Assembly (NCBI GenBank): GCA_900088475.1
Contig: FLMG01004137.1
Location: 1-64,000, forward strand
From: Hyphochytrium catenoides
Lineage: Eukaryota > Sar > Hyphochytriomycetes > Hyphochytriales > Hyphochytriaceae
Direction of reading: 5' to 3'
DNA: 64,000 nt
The position numbers and the translations under genes are program-made. This document shows positions 34,191-46,421 of the stretch, piece after piece (the first letter of the stretch is position 1; each line of letters starts with the position of its first letter). Below the pieces are notes generated by a model, which was not told the DNA's origin, ran no database searches, and saw only the letters and a program-made list of their open reading frames with translations.

Positions 34191-35730
34191 CACGAGCATC
34201 TCCTCTGACTAAATCGTAAACGTTGGCGATGACGAGAGAAGTGAGGAGATACATGCACCCGACAGCTACAACCGTAGAGCGGGGAAGGAGGAGGTCGGAC
34301 TCCTCTACAACGAAAATGGTATACAAAAGGCAGGAGGAGACTATCTGCATAGGCAGAGAGGAGTGCCGCAGGCAGCAATGGAAGGGTGAGTGCCAGTAGA
34401 TTGGAGAGAACGGACAAGGGGCGGACAGCGGTGACGGAGGGGAAGGGAGCAGAATGATAAGAAAACAAAGACGAGGAGAAACGAAACTATCAGGAGCACT
34501 CCTCAACGCCTCGAGAGCCATAAAAGTAGTGGAGTGGTAAGGCGTTATATTTTGAGTGACGGGCAAAGAAGACACTTAGAGAGCTTACCAACTGCTGGAA
34601 GGGCAGAGCCATTACGTACAAACGTATCAAGAGAGAAGAGCCAAGCCACATCGCAAACGCCTCAAAGACGTGACGGAATGCTACCCTTGGGGCCAGCAGG
34701 GGAGAGATCATAATGAGCTGGCAACGAGAAAATAGGAGCGTAAGTTGGAATGATGCTCAGAGGACATTATCACCAGGAACGATTAGAAGCAGACCGTCCT
34801 AGCAAAGTCTATGCAGCTAACACCTTGAAAGTTCATACGCATGCTAGACAATATATGAGACTGAGGCGACATGAGAGCTTCTCCTTCAACTCAATAGTGA
34901 AGGCAAAGATTAACAAAGAAGTTGGCGACGTGAGCCCCTGAGACATGATGCCGTGTCGAAGAAAGTTGAAAGAAGTAAACGCAAAGGAGTCAACGTTACA
35001 TCCTTAACTTACCTGCTGCATAAGCGCTAAATAAATATACATTTGTAGGACTGCCTCCTTGATATTCACAGCGTAATATAGAGAGTCCACGTAACCAATA
35101 ACTTGATCGTAGAACTCCCTTACTGTCCAGGTGACGGCGGCCAGAACAATGATTAGCTGCAAACAGACAAGTCAATGATCACTTCGAGTGAAAGCACCTT
35201 GATTGAAGAGAAACGAAAGGGAGGCAGCCAGGGAATCGGCGCACAATGTAAGCAAGAGACTGCTAATCATGAACCTTCTTCGCCTTACCGGGAGGAGAAA
35301 GAAGCGAAGGATGGGCTGCGAGGAGCTGAAGCTAGCCTGGCGGACCAGAGGACGGCGCTTACGCTTCTCACTTCCAACCGATCCATTGCTTTCTTCACCA
35401 TCTTTCTCTGGAGCCGCCAGGGACGCCGTCGGGTCTAGGCTATCAAGATACCGCTCATACTGTTCGCCAAGCCCTCTATCTTCAGTGCTATTGCCCTCAC
35501 TTTCCGCAGACTGAGCTCGTCCGGGGCCGAACTGGTTCCTTTGTGAGAAGATCGAGTAAGCATGTGAAGGCGGCTTCCTATTAGGGGATGCGCTGATACC
35601 TCAGATAGAATGCTCCCGTGGCAGCCACCACGGCCACGATTCCCCACCGCCGACGGACTACTTGGGGCACCAGACGACCAAGACTCCGAGTCGCAAGGCG
35701 GGTGCCCTCAATAACCCTAGCCGTGGCCAT
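34191..35730 (-). CDS. Membrane-segment exons, probably the N-terminal part of the acyltransferase
   Basis: The ATG at 35730-35728 opens a segment ending in a hydrophobic helix, WGIVAVVAATGAFYLR (about 35570-35620). A likely intron then leads to a charged stretch, GLGEQYERYLDSLD to RKRRPLVRQASFSSS (about 35485-35290). Further exons on the same strand carry hydrophobic helices: LIIVLAAVTWTVREFYDQ to YIYLALMQQ (35156-35014, clear GT and AG borders), ISPLLAPRVAFRHVFEAFAM to LPFQQL (about 34716-34589), and VVAVGCMYLLTSLVIANVYD (about 34355-34195). Same strand, no intervening stop-promoter gap and membrane character suggest one gene with the acyltransferase core downstream, but a separate small membrane-protein gene is equally possible. 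The overall pattern (N-terminal anchor plus several membrane helices) fits an ER or peroxisomal membrane protein. Confidence 0.45.
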
Positions 35731-36726
35731 ATTCTACCTAAGCCCCTAAAGAACAGCAGCTGGTACCTAACCGGGCATGGGAAGAAAATACGAGGGCATG
35801 GCCGTGAATCACTATCTACGGCCTGAGACAGCACATCGCCCTCAAATAGTTCCAAAGAGGCATTGTCAAGTTGGCCAACGAGACATTAGCCCGTACACAT
35901 GAAACACTAGAGCTCCCAATACGATCCTTATTACAGCCAGCAGTACTAGAGCTAAGTTCGTTGAGCTTGATCGATGTGAAGATCTGCCAGATCTACAGAT
36001 AGATGCCCAGGATGCAGTAGAGGCGCCAGCAGTAGCGTAAGTTACAGAGTTTCGCAGACAATTCTCAATTATTACAAGGAACGAAGCACAGAGCTCACGC
36101 CAAACTCCCCGGCGTGAGATCAATTCTGAAGATCCATTCTTTCAGTTATCACCAAGCCCTCCGTTGCGGCGTCGCCGCACTTCCTAGGATTTCTACCTTA
36201 TAGTTCTAATAATAAGGCTCAAATGATGTAACCCTAAGTAAGAAAAAATAAGCAGCATGTCCGTTCATTCTCATTTCGAAAGTCACTTCTTGGCAGCTCC
36301 TAGAGTCATTGATTGATTGACTTGGTCTTCCTCTCTATCCTGAGCGCCGGAGCGAAGCTTAGATTATTCTCTCGAAAGGCGATGGCATGCCGACACTTCT
36401 GGAGGGCCAATAGCGACGACACCGCTTATAGTTCTAGCCTGTCGAAGAGGAGGCGAATCGACGCCATGTAGGCAGCCCTCGGCCAAGGGGACCCGTCTAT
36501 AGGAATATGAAGCGGTATAAGGCCTGCAAGCCACTCGTTGACAAATCTTGCGGTAGATAGACATCCATCGGCCGATGCGGTAGCCTCTGCTCAGCTCCAA
36601 AATGGTCTGCTGGCTAGAGAATCTTTGCTATCTTCCTTGACGCGAATTTGGGTCTGGATTGGCAGCAGGATGCCTATCACTGTCCAAGTATCACTACTTC
36701 TTTCCTGTGCTTCATTTTCCCCTCAC
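35731..36726. other. Stretch of uncertain content
   Basis: Lies between the 3' end of the large unknown gene and the first ATG of the membrane-segment exons, both on the minus strand. Two minus-strand frames (36123-35866, with a hydrophobic helix, and 36600-36364) are open but lack ATG context or splice partners. They may be extra exons or shadows. Confidence 0.4.
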
Positions 36727-39700
36727 CTAGACTGTCGAGGGCTCCTGCTCTTCTTTAATATTGCCTTCCGGGTCGTCCTTATAACGGTCATTTAAGACGC
36801 TGTTCCAAAGGTGATGGCGGATTAGATCCTCTCCTCCCTCATGATAGATATGCTCCGCGTCCTTACGAGAGAACAGATGGTCACTGCTGGCTTGTCTAAG
36901 GGGTGAATCACCCTTTCGTCTATGAATCTGCTGGAGAGTGGATATTGAGGCGCCTGAGGCGGATGTCTGCTGAGGCGGAACCAGCATGAGAGTGACAGTA
37001 TTAAGTGCCCGTGACTGAGGACGAGTACCACTTTTCTTCTGGTTTCGCAGCGCCACCTTACGTAGAGATGCAGCAATGTAAGAACAAAGACTAATATAAT
37101 CAAGCTTGGAGTTTCATGGAGAAGAGCTTCTAACCTGAAGCTTTCTGGCTGTGTCCTCTGCCCGCAGCAGGATTTGTGAGAGAGAATTTCGCAGTGTTGA
37201 AATATTGCTCTCCAGGACCTCTACGTCCTACCATTGAAAGACCAGGAGGGGAGAATAAAGCACAGAAAAGTGAGTTGGTGGATAAAAAGGAAATGGAAGC
37301 TTAGATCCTACCATACTATAGAGCTTCTTGCTAGCAGCCATTAGCTCCGTTATCAGTGCTTCAGAAGAGTTCAGGAGCTCCTGAAGCTCCGGTATAGGCG
37401 CCCTATTGCCACCGTGGTCCTCTGCAGCAAGAGTGGGCTGTCAGATGGGCAAAAAGCCATGCGAAGACGGATCACATAACGCTGTCGGATGATGCGGACA
37501 AAGCAGGAAAGATTTGGAAGTGTTCCCTTACCTAAGAAGGCGTAGAGCTGCTCACAGAAGGAACTGATCTGCTCAATGGCAAAGGATAACCTTGTTCCTA
37601 GATTGAGGACTTCATCTTGCAGTGAAGCTGCCAGGCCCGCTTTCTTTTCACTATTGCTGTCAGTGTTTGGGGTTTCATTGGCTTGGGTCCTCAGTCGGTT
37701 TGCCATGCCAGGCCCACGCTAAATGGAGTGTTGTCAGTCCATTTGTGAGTACTATCATATGACTTCTCCCCCCTTCCAATGCGGAGTGATTCTCCTCTAC
37801 CCACACACCCGTCTGCTCTCGGCACAGAGAGGAACATCCTTTGGCCTTCATAAATTTGATGTTTTGCCCTCATTGCTTTCTCTTCACTCCTGTAATGGTC
37901 TGACTAAAGCGACTGTGGCAGGCAGAGCTTTGTCTTACCTTTGACTTTCTCAATGCAAGAGCAGAGGGCGGTCGATGCTCAGCACCCTTGCCTACAACCT
38001 CGCTGCAACTTTCAGGACTCTTCGCTGTTATGTCTCCCTTAGAGGCCAAGGTGGAGGTTGTCCTGTCTAGCTTTTTTAACGAGCTTTCCACCAGCGATGA
38101 ACTTCTCTGAGAACGCTTGACTTCCAGGTCTCTCAAGAGCTCCACTTCATGCCTATCCTCCCATTGCATAAGGTAACCTAGGAGCTTCAAGCTGTAAAAA
38201 GCTCGCTGTCGCTCAAGGCTCTTTGTTATGCCGTATTGTTCGTAGAGAGACCTCTAAAAAAACGTCATCAGCCGTTGTGTGTAAGGATCATTCAAGACGC
38301 AGATAGCACTCGAATGGACATGAGAAGACAGGATTCGGGGGCGAAGATGTAGAAGAAGAGCGAAGGACACCGAGCCAAATAGATGTAGTAGATGCAGATC
38401 TAGACATCTTCGAACTGACATCGCTGACGGCGTCTAATTGTGAGCTGGTGAGGCTTAACTTCAGAAATGGCCCAGTGTCCACATTGCACCGCCGGAGATA
38501 AGTGCAGAAATCAATCGTGCTCCAATTCTTGATGAGGCGCTGGCGGAGCCCTATGAGGAACGTTAGGCGACTCTAAGTCTGCGAATCAAAAGGTACTGAC
38601 CTTTGGTGAGGTCCGCTGAGAGGATGGCCTATATTTTACAAAGTAGAGTATGGAATCAGCTGGGCTTCTAATATAGAAAGGAACGAATGGAGGAGAGGTC
38701 TTCGAAGAATGCACGATGACGAAAGGAACTGCCTGCTTCCAATTACCTTTTTGACTACCTTAACTAACGTTCTAGCCTCTGCATAAGAGCAATGCACCTC
38801 CGCCCGTAATTCCACAGCCGTACGCACGGCCTCCTCAGACTCGTATGGGAGAATGAAACCCGTTGATAGCACCTAGTGGCAGAATGCACAGCAGATAAAG
38901 GGTTAAGTGTGAAGGCGCAAAGTGCCCAACATTCGAGAGAAAGAGAAGCTAATTAAGCAGACGTCACCTCTGGGTAAGGTATAAGCTGATCCTGCTCACT
39001 CTTCCTTATCAGTCCACTTTCTCCGTCCATACTAACGCCAGCGGTCTCATAGGGCGAAAATTCGAGCACTCTGCAGTCGTTCGTTCGGCAGCTCACTCTG
39101 TCCTTCATGCAAAGTGCACAGACGCTTGCCAGACAGTCACAGCACCAATAGGAGGCCACATTCTGGCCACAGCTAAGTGCAAAAATTGACCACGCGAAAA
39201 GAGGGGGCGAACTCGGTTTTAGTTGCGAAGCGGAACCTCCACAGTCAAATGCAGCATTGAAAGACGTACACAGAGCAGAAAGAGGAGTTTTCATTGAGCG
39301 CAGAGTGGGACAACAGCATCGGCGCTGTTTCTCTGCCTCCTTGCTCCATTCCGTCTACCGCCGCTCCTCTCTCGTTCGTCTCGTCATCCTTGACCATTCT
39401 CAGAAGAGTGTGTATCTCAGAAATTGTAAGGAAGAAGCCCTCTTCTGATGTTTTCATAGCTTCAGCATTACTCTTCATTAAGGCTCCTAAGGCTGCAACT
39501 GCGCTCTTCTTGATAGCCGCCTTTCGCTGATTCTGTAGACTCTTTGGCTTCGCTTTTGCCCCCTCTATTATCTCGGGCGAGCTCTCTTCTGAATGGAGTC
39601 CCAGCCTCTTGAGCCGTATGGTGCTTGTTGATATACGTTTTCCGCCATCCAACTCTGGCGTCTTCGTCTCGTTTCTCCCTGCCACGGAGTTGCGGATAGT

Positions 39701-40183
39701 GCGAACTTGAACCACTGGTACTGAGAGCTTCTCACCGGTGCTATGCAGAGTGGCGTGATAGCTGTCACTGACAGGATCGAAGCCATTGATAGTTGCCACT
39801 TCCCAGGTCTGATTGTTATCTGGGCTTCGACGACAGATTTCAACAACTTGATTAGCTCGGAATTGTGACTTCTGTGAGGATAGTTTGGCAGAGCTCTTCA
39901 CATCGCGCTTTGTCGCAGGAGCTGTTCCATCCACCGAGACATTCGATGTCGATACGCGAGCTACATGGATGGAGTCCACAGGACGGGGCACCGTTCGCGC
40001 AGGACTATCCTTGGGAACCTTTAGCTTTCGATCCAGAGCGCTATTTAACTTCTGCTTCGGCCTGCTTTCCGACGCGTCGAGAGTACGCTCTCGCTTGGAC
40101 TGTTCTGGACGACCAGAAGATTGCTCCTCTCTGCCTCTGGCCTCCTGGGGACGTTCCGTAAAGATATCTATCCAGCTGTCCAT
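36727..40183 (-). CDS. Large unrecognised protein: Tudor-like segment, Cys-rich cluster, helical C terminus
   Basis: From the ATG at 40183. Exons: 40183-39270; 39172-38968; 38872-38747; about 38627-38600; about 38550-38462 (3' end uncertain); about 38250-37944; about 37716-37532; 37433-37316 and 37229-37136 (approximate); and a last exon from about 37056 to the stop at 36727. Residues 1-105 are basic and disordered. About 108-164 (FRANQVVEICRR, WEVATINGFDPVSDSYHATL) resemble a Tudor/Agenet-type small beta barrel. A cluster across the exon 1-2 border, CSVCG, YWCCDCLASVCALC, has paired cysteines like a B-box or similar zinc site. Later parts are helical (LRQRLIKNWSTIDFC, LLGYLMQWEDRHEVELL, LQELLNSSEALITEL). 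Tudor-like plus Cys-rich modules suggest a chromatin or RNA-protein adaptor, but no family is recognised. Six of the junctions keep phase exactly, which supports a real gene. Confidence 0.65.
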
Positions 40184-40650
40184 GGCGACAGCTGAAAATT
40201 CCCCCTCCGGCAGGGCTGGTGGCTACATTGAGCTTTATAATGGCGAAGAACTGCTGCGTGACAGCTCGGTTGCGCTGGGCTTCTTCGTCTCACGCATTCG
40301 ACAGAAAGCCGACTCATGATCTCGTCCAATCTCTGCTGTTGTTCAAGGGCTGCATCATTTTTGATCCTCTTGCTGGTCTGTAACGCCTTCCCTTTTGATG
40401 CCCCGAGGGCCATTCCGTATAGTCTTATTTATATTGCGAATAGACACCTCTCCACATTAATCATGTACTCCGTACTGTACTGTACAATAGTGCCTACTGT
40501 ACAGACTGCAGTAACAAATCTCTCGTTTGAATATTTGGAATGCATCTTCAACTTGTGACAAAGCACAGGTTGACTGTTTGACGACACAACTACTTTGCAA
40601 TGGGAAACCAAGGCAAGGAGACGATGATGACTCTCAAAGTGTCTTCTGAT

Positions 40651-42347
40651 CTACCGCAGCCGCGAGTAGATCTGCTCCCAGTCCCGCTCATGCTTCGTTG
40701 ATGTCCTCGTCTCCTGCGCAGTCTGCAATGGAGGTCGTATCCAGCCATTGTACGGTACTATGGAGATGATCTCGATTTCAAGCGAGAGAGGTTCATTGCT
40801 GCTGATGACAGGAGGCAAACCCTTCTCACCGTAGCAGTATCTGGTGCTGAACCCTAGCCTAAGCTTTTGTCCGTTTGCCATCATCATTGCGGCCCGATCC
40901 AGTCCTGGAAAAGATTGGAAAGGGTCAAGAAAGCCTCCTCAAAGTGTCATACAGGAAAGTAGATGAGAAGAGACGACGAACCCTTCATGACTTGTCCGAG
41001 ACCAACTCTCCATTCAAAGGGCCTTTGACCCTTGGTCGATAGTATCACTTCACCTGACCGTGCACGCTGAAGAACGTAAGAAGACAAAGCAAGAGATGAG
41101 ATTAGCACAGACATCGTAAATGATCTAGAGTTAGGGGGTCTATGATGCCATTTTGCAAGGATGAAAGGCTTAGGGTCAGGGATGGCGGAGAACCACGAGA
41201 TAAGGCCTTGCCGAGTGCATGACAAGGTAAAAGGGGTGAGTGGCCAGCTTACCATAAGAACAATCTGCGCCCTCACAGTGTCGCCTTTCTTGGGGAACTC
41301 ATTTCCGCTGTCCTTGCCATACGTCAACGAATTAATAAGATCAGTACCGAAGCAGCTATGGAAGAAGTACTTAGACTCATACACCTACCCCTCGGCATGG
41401 ACCTCTTGAACATCAATGTTCTCCTCATCCTCTTTGGCCTCTAGAGCTGCGCTTTCGTCCTTGTACTCATCGTCAGAGGCCAACAGTAGGCTGTCATCGT
41501 CATTTTGACCATCCGAAAACTCTTCTTCTTCAATTGAGGATCCTTGACTGCTATCATGAGATGCCTCTGTTGAGCTCAGTGATGAACGTCGACGTCGATA
41601 ATCTCGTAAGCGAATGAGATCCTCGATGATGGTCAACAGACGCTTTCGATGAATGCTGCTTTCTATGCCTAGTTCAGCCCAATCGGTATCTTGAAACTTG
41701 ACCAGCATTTTGCCACTGATCTGCTGAGAGTACAGGGCGGATTGAGCTTTAGCTCCCCAAGGAAAGCTGTGCTTAAGTAAAGTTTCGTACATAAACCATT
41801 TTCTGACATCTGCCACTGTCCAGCGGGATGGATGTAAGTTGCAGATGTTCTGCTCTCTATACTCCTCCTCAAGAGATTCCGCCTCGTCTTCCTCTTTTCC
41901 GACGGAGCTTGCAGCCACGACACCGTCCTTAGCTTCATCATTACCCGATGGCGTCTGCTTTGACTTTTTTGAGAGCTCCCTATGCTTGGAGTCTGTGGTG
42001 CGCATTTCTATTGAGGCTTCCACTTTGAGGTCCGCTGGGGATGCTGGTCGAATACTGCTCATTGAAGTCTCGTGAACTTTCGGGATCTGAACAGTTAGGT
42101 CAGTTGATGATGGTTGTTGTGCCCTAACACTCTGCAGCTTTTCTACGAGCCTGGGCTTAAGCCATAGACTTTGTTGGGTTGCTGTGTCGTAGTAGTAAGG
42201 AATGTGACTATCTTCGTCAACATACTCCTTAAAACGCGCATTTAGCTCCTCTTTAAGATGGCGCCTGGCGAGAGCGCCCCGGAAGAGTGCTTGGAGTTTT
42301 CTCGCCCCTACTTCCCCCCTGTCTGCTGACATTGTCGAACTAGACAT
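40651..42347 (-). CDS. IQ-WW-like-SAM-FKBP fusion protein
   Basis: Four exons: 42347-41389, 41307-41253, 41066-40982 and 40904-40651, in phase, about 450 residues. The ATG at 42347 was chosen over a TTG at 42350. Domains: an IQ motif at residues 16-30 (KLQALFRGALARR); a WW-like half-motif at 51-66 (YYYDTATQQSLWLKP); a SAM domain at 175-249 (WTVADVRKWF to ELGIESSIHRKRLL); an acidic Ser/Glu/Asp stretch at 255-318; and a C-terminal FKBP-type domain from about 322 (NEFPKKGDTVRAQ, PFEWRVGLGQVMKG, NGQKLRLGFSTRYCYGEKG). FKBPs are peptidyl-prolyl isomerases. By eye the FKBP12 positions Tyr26, Asp37 and Trp59 are not conserved, while Tyr82 is, so activity is doubtful. The first junction could use a 33-base intron instead of the 81-base one taken here; both keep phase. 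Confidence 0.85.
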
Positions 42348-43571
42348 CAAAATGGCCTGTTAGTAATTACCATCGGATGGGACGCCCTGAGCTCGATAGA
42401 CTTCAAGGCTTTGGAGTGGCTGAGTTCTTCCGCAGTTCTTGACTGGACTAACCAATAATGCCAGATTGATCCTTTGTAGAGATTGTTCGCAAAAGATGAG
42501 TGAGCCGTAGGTGATGACTCCGCGAGGGGCAGTTCTTCCTCGACTCCCTATCTTTTGTTCTTCTCTTAGAGCTTTCCAAGGTAGACTAATGAGAAATAGC
42601 CTCTCTTAAGGGCCCGAGTTATAGCAAATATTCCGTGCGAAGAGCCAACAGCAGAAGGGAACTGCCTTCTGTCATCATTCAACCATGCTAGATAGAGAGG
42701 TGAACAGAAAGCTTGCGGCCGCCGGCGTGCACGTAGAGCTGGCCGTCGCTGGGGGGCCTGAGAGATGAGGCCCGTGGCCTGAGGTGTGATGAGAGGAGAC
42801 TGTGATAGGACTTCTACTCTGTGCGACTTGAACCGACATTACAACGCTGTCCCTCTACTACTGTTTTACCAAACGCCACATTGCTATTTCCAGCACTCCT
42901 CCAGGTCTTTCCTACCGTTACCAGCTATCTGAGAAGTCGTTACATCCTGTAGTCCAGATGTGCCGATTATAACCAAAATAAGGTTTAGAAAAGATCTTAA
43001 CTGCTGGAGCCGTCTGCCTTGATAAAAGCCTTACATTCTCTCTGGGATGCCGGAACCTCTAAAAGCCCTTTTGTCATCTTCGCTCTGCCATGAGAGCACG
43101 ATAGTCTGTGTCGTCAATAACGCTGAGGTCAAAGCTCCATGAGATGAGCTCCATAGGCCTGGAAAGGTGCGAAGGCAGCTCGGTCTCAGGGGCGCAGAGG
43201 AGCGCATGTAACTCAAGAGGTTCAACTCTCATCATCTTGTCATTCATTTGACGCTCCAGCTGTCGTGGACGGAAGAAGGCGGAGTTTCTTTGCTTGTTTA
43301 GGTGATTTAGATGCCCCAAGCGAGGCCCCTGATAGCGAAGCTCGCCATGGGCACCGCTGGAAGGCCTTCTACTTCCATGGTACTCGCATAGATTGCCCCT
43401 TACACATCGCTTACTCTTGTTTCAAGAAGAGCTCTCTGAGGAACTGGCGGCAAGGCATTGAGCGGAGATAATGGATGTCGATGTTCAGAATGTATGGCTA
43501 TGACTGTCGTAACATTGTCGGTGACAGCTTTCTCTAACTTAAGTGTGTTGCAGTCCCGGACCGCCGCCAAG
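42348..43571. other. Divergent intergenic region, with one doubtful minus-strand ORF
   Basis: Lies between the FKBP fusion (minus) and ODAD3 (plus) and should contain both promoters. A minus-strand frame is open from about 43435 to 43074 (ending DDTDYRALMAERR), with some helical, charged character but no convincing start or domain. Around 42826-42880 there is a tRNA-like T-arm (minus GGTTCAAGTC) without a full cloverleaf. Confidence 0.4.
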
Positions 43572-46248
43572 ATGGCGAGCAAAAAGAAACAGGCACCCTC
43601 ACCGGCCTCAAAAAAGTAAGCTTACTCTTTTGAAGGACGTGCTCCTTCTCTAACCTGGAACGTCGTGCTATCTTCTCAGGCTGCCTTCTCTTAGTCGAAC
43701 GGCATCTCCACCTGCTATTTTGCAAGGAGCCAATGGAGGAGGAAAGACAAGGAAAATAAATCAAAAGAAGGTTTAGGCCAGTCTACACCTTAGTTTGAGC
43801 ATGTGGGCCGTGATTGAATGTCGCTGTGTTGCACACTAGGATCTCATCGAAGCTGTGCGGAAGATAGAGCTGACACATCTGCATAACGTCAGAGAAATGC
43901 AGAAGGGCCCCATTAGCAGTCGCGGATCGGGTGAGCTGCCGGAGGTCAATGACACCACAAATAAGGACATCAGCAGCTTGGAAGACGGCGTAAATCTAAA
44001 CGCGAGAAAGTACAATGAGTTGAAGATGATGGTGGACCGCAAGCAACAAGAGCTAGACAGACTGACGGTATATAAATGCCCATGACCTGTACATTGCTTA
44101 TGTGATCCGACGCTAATCTTATGTCACTGTAACTTTGTGACTTTCATCTGACATACCTTCTGACATCTTCAGGATGAGCTTAAGGAGCTTGTTAGTGAGA
44201 ATGAGGTTCTTGAAAAGATCAAGAATCGTCAGAACTCGGACGCCGATCAGATTACGATGTTAGAAGCAGAGATTTCAACAACTGTGGACTCAACAGATGA
44301 GAAGGTGACCAAAGACCATGACATGGTTAGATATCGAAGTGATCTAAAGCTGTCGATGCGCCAGCTTTACTATAGGAAAAAGCTAGAGCACATGCTTCAA
44401 CGGCTAGAGCGCAACCAGTTGGCCTTCGAAACACATATCAACGGTATGGAGGAAGCGCTAGGTGACAGCAAGAGAGAGTATGACGAGGTGAAGATGCTGA
44501 TGAGACAACTCGAGGCGGGAAAGACGGAAGCAATGCAGCACCTTCAACAGTAAGTTTTGCCCTAATTGAACCTGTCACTCCCCAGTCCATCCAATACTCC
44601 CTTTCTACTATTGCAGTGTCCAACAGGAGCTGCAACGAGAGAGACGTCAGAGAGATCGTGAGATGAACGAGCGTGCGGCAGAGGCTAATAATGCCAAAAG
44701 AATGGAGCAATGGCGTCTCAAGCGTGAGCAAGAGAGACTTGACATGGCTGCTCAGGTATAAAGCGTTCCACGTTATCCGAAGTCTAGTCACAACAGCTAA
44801 ACCTTATGTCGCGACAGCTAAGGGGCGACCTTGATAAAGAGGGAGAGAGAAGACTTCTTGCAGAGCTCAAGGCGAGAGAAGAACAGTCGGAAGCCCTAAA
44901 ACTTGCCACTCAAGAAAAGACAGAAAAGGCGGCAGCGTTAGAGAGCGCCTTCCTTCAGATTCGACAGGCCACAGGAATTTCGTCGCTTGACGAGATGGTA
45001 ACCAAATTCATGAGTCAAGGGGCCAATAGGGACGCACTTGAGCAGGAAAAAGCGGAAGCAGAAGCCAGACTAGCCAAGGTGAAGGCGACCAAGGAGGCAC
45101 TTATGCAGCAGTTTGCTGAGCTCAAGGTAAGCGACGNNNTGGTATCCTGATGACATCTCTGGGTTAATGATTCATGCCTGTCCAGCTGAAAGCCAACTTG
45201 AAGGTTCATAAAGCGGCTTGCGAGCGGTTAGAGAATGTTCTGGTTGCGGTCCGACAAGGAGCCTTAGGCTTAGCCCAAAAGCTGGCGGCGATTGATGTAA
45301 GGGAATAGGGACGATCGTACTGCCTAAAAGAAGAGCATTGGCCTAAGCGCTCCGGTTGCAGGTTGGAGGAGATCTCTTTGACGAACAGGTTGTTAAGGAC
45401 GGTTCGGACGTTGTGGCATCTTTAAGAGCTTCGGAGGCTAAGCTTGTGAAGGTAACATAGGCGCATAATCTGATCCCGATTAGAGCTCTCCAACAAGTAT
45501 GCAAAGTGGCCCTATTATGCCGGACTAATTCGTACACACACCTTTCTTTTGACTAGATGATGGAGGTCGTTAGTCAACAACCAAGACGGCAGACAGCTTT
45601 TGCAGGGCAAGAACCTGAAGAGCAGGGTGGAGGAGAAAACGAAGGGGATCACAATGCTAAATGGAACGGCCAAGCGGAGGGCGAGGTCGTTCTCAATCGT
45701 AATAATATCAGAGTTCAGCCACCCAAAAGCAGCAAGCCTGGAGAAGGAGAGGAAGCGGTGGCGACAGCTCGCCTGGGCGACTATGGGTCCGATGATGATA
45801 ACGACGCCGACAATACCGATGACCTTGTGCCCACGCGGCAATTCCTGAAGCTAAGTAGTAACAGGCAGTACGCTGATATCATCCGAAAGAAAGAGGTAGG
45901 GACTGCGGATAGAACGACGGATGCTCAAAGCCGTTGCTCACTACCAATGGTTACTCTTCACGAGCAGAATGCTGACAGGCGACAAAAAGCCCTAGAGAAG
46001 ATGGCAGAAGAAGGAGATGGCAAGGGCATGACTGCCATGATTAGAAAGAAGCAGCAGGTATGGTAGACCCTGACGTTTATGAGGTGGTTGATTACGTAGA
46101 AAACTTGCTAAAACTGCTGTAGGAGGACTACATGGCGAAGCTGGCCGTTGCACCGCAGCCTGTTGGTATGCCTGAAGGAGTTACGCTTCGCTCAGACCCT
46201 ATGGAGAAGTCCCAGGCATTCTTGACCCATGTCCCCGATCTGACCTAG
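43572..46248 (+). CDS. ODAD3: Outer dynein arm docking-complex protein, ODAD3/CCDC151 type
   Basis: Ten exons in phase: 43572-43615, 43680-43770, 43840-44067, 44173-44549, 44617-44755, 44818-45126, 45186-45296, 45362-45451, 45557-46057 and 46123-46248, giving 671 residues. Almost the whole protein is coiled coil. The best family mark is the C-terminal-half stretch IRQATGISSLDEMVTKFMSQ followed by a Glu/Lys-rich helix, which matches the CCDC151/ODA10 family region with a DATG...EVL.RF.SQG pattern. Other helices include DLIEAVRKIELTHLHNVREM, LYYRKKLEHMLQRLERNQLA and MNERAAEANNAKRMEQWRLK. The tail has an Asp-rich patch (YGSDDDNDADNTDD). ODAD3 is needed to place outer dynein arms on axonemal doublets. 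It lies about 3.6 kb upstream of the dynein heavy chain gene. A 3-N gap sits in intron 6. Alternative: another axonemal coiled-coil protein. Confidence 0.78.
45137..45139. other. Assembly gap (3 N)
   Basis: Lies inside intron 6 of the ODAD3-like gene, 10 bases after the donor. It does not affect the coding sequence. Confidence 0.95.
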
Positions 46249-46421
46249 TGCAGGTCAACCCAATACTAGCAATAAGTGGCTTCGCCTGGCTATTGCATGG
46301 AACCCCTGACAGCTACCTAAGTAAATAGATTGCCATCCAATTACTTTACCGTGTTTGCCGATGGCGAGCTCACAGTTCAAATGACAAGGGGTCACAGGGA
46401 TCAAATCAGCTTCGATGGGCC

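Noticed and set aside
40168-40413. Upstream exon for the large unknown gene (frame starting MALGASKGK)
   Set aside because: The canonical GTGAGA donor is in phase 0, but the acceptor at about 40197 would then lead to an in-frame TAG; no phase-consistent join was found, so I started the gene at 40183.
41356-41388. A 33-base intron as the first intron of the FKBP fusion
   Set aside because: It keeps phase, but the 81-base alternative (acceptor GACAG at 41308) matches usual intron length and starts the FKBP domain right at its conserved FPKKGDTV strand.
42826-42880. tRNA-like T-arm (minus strand GGTTCAAGTC) near 42835
   Set aside because: No matching acceptor stem or proper anticodon arm could be drawn; at most a fragment.
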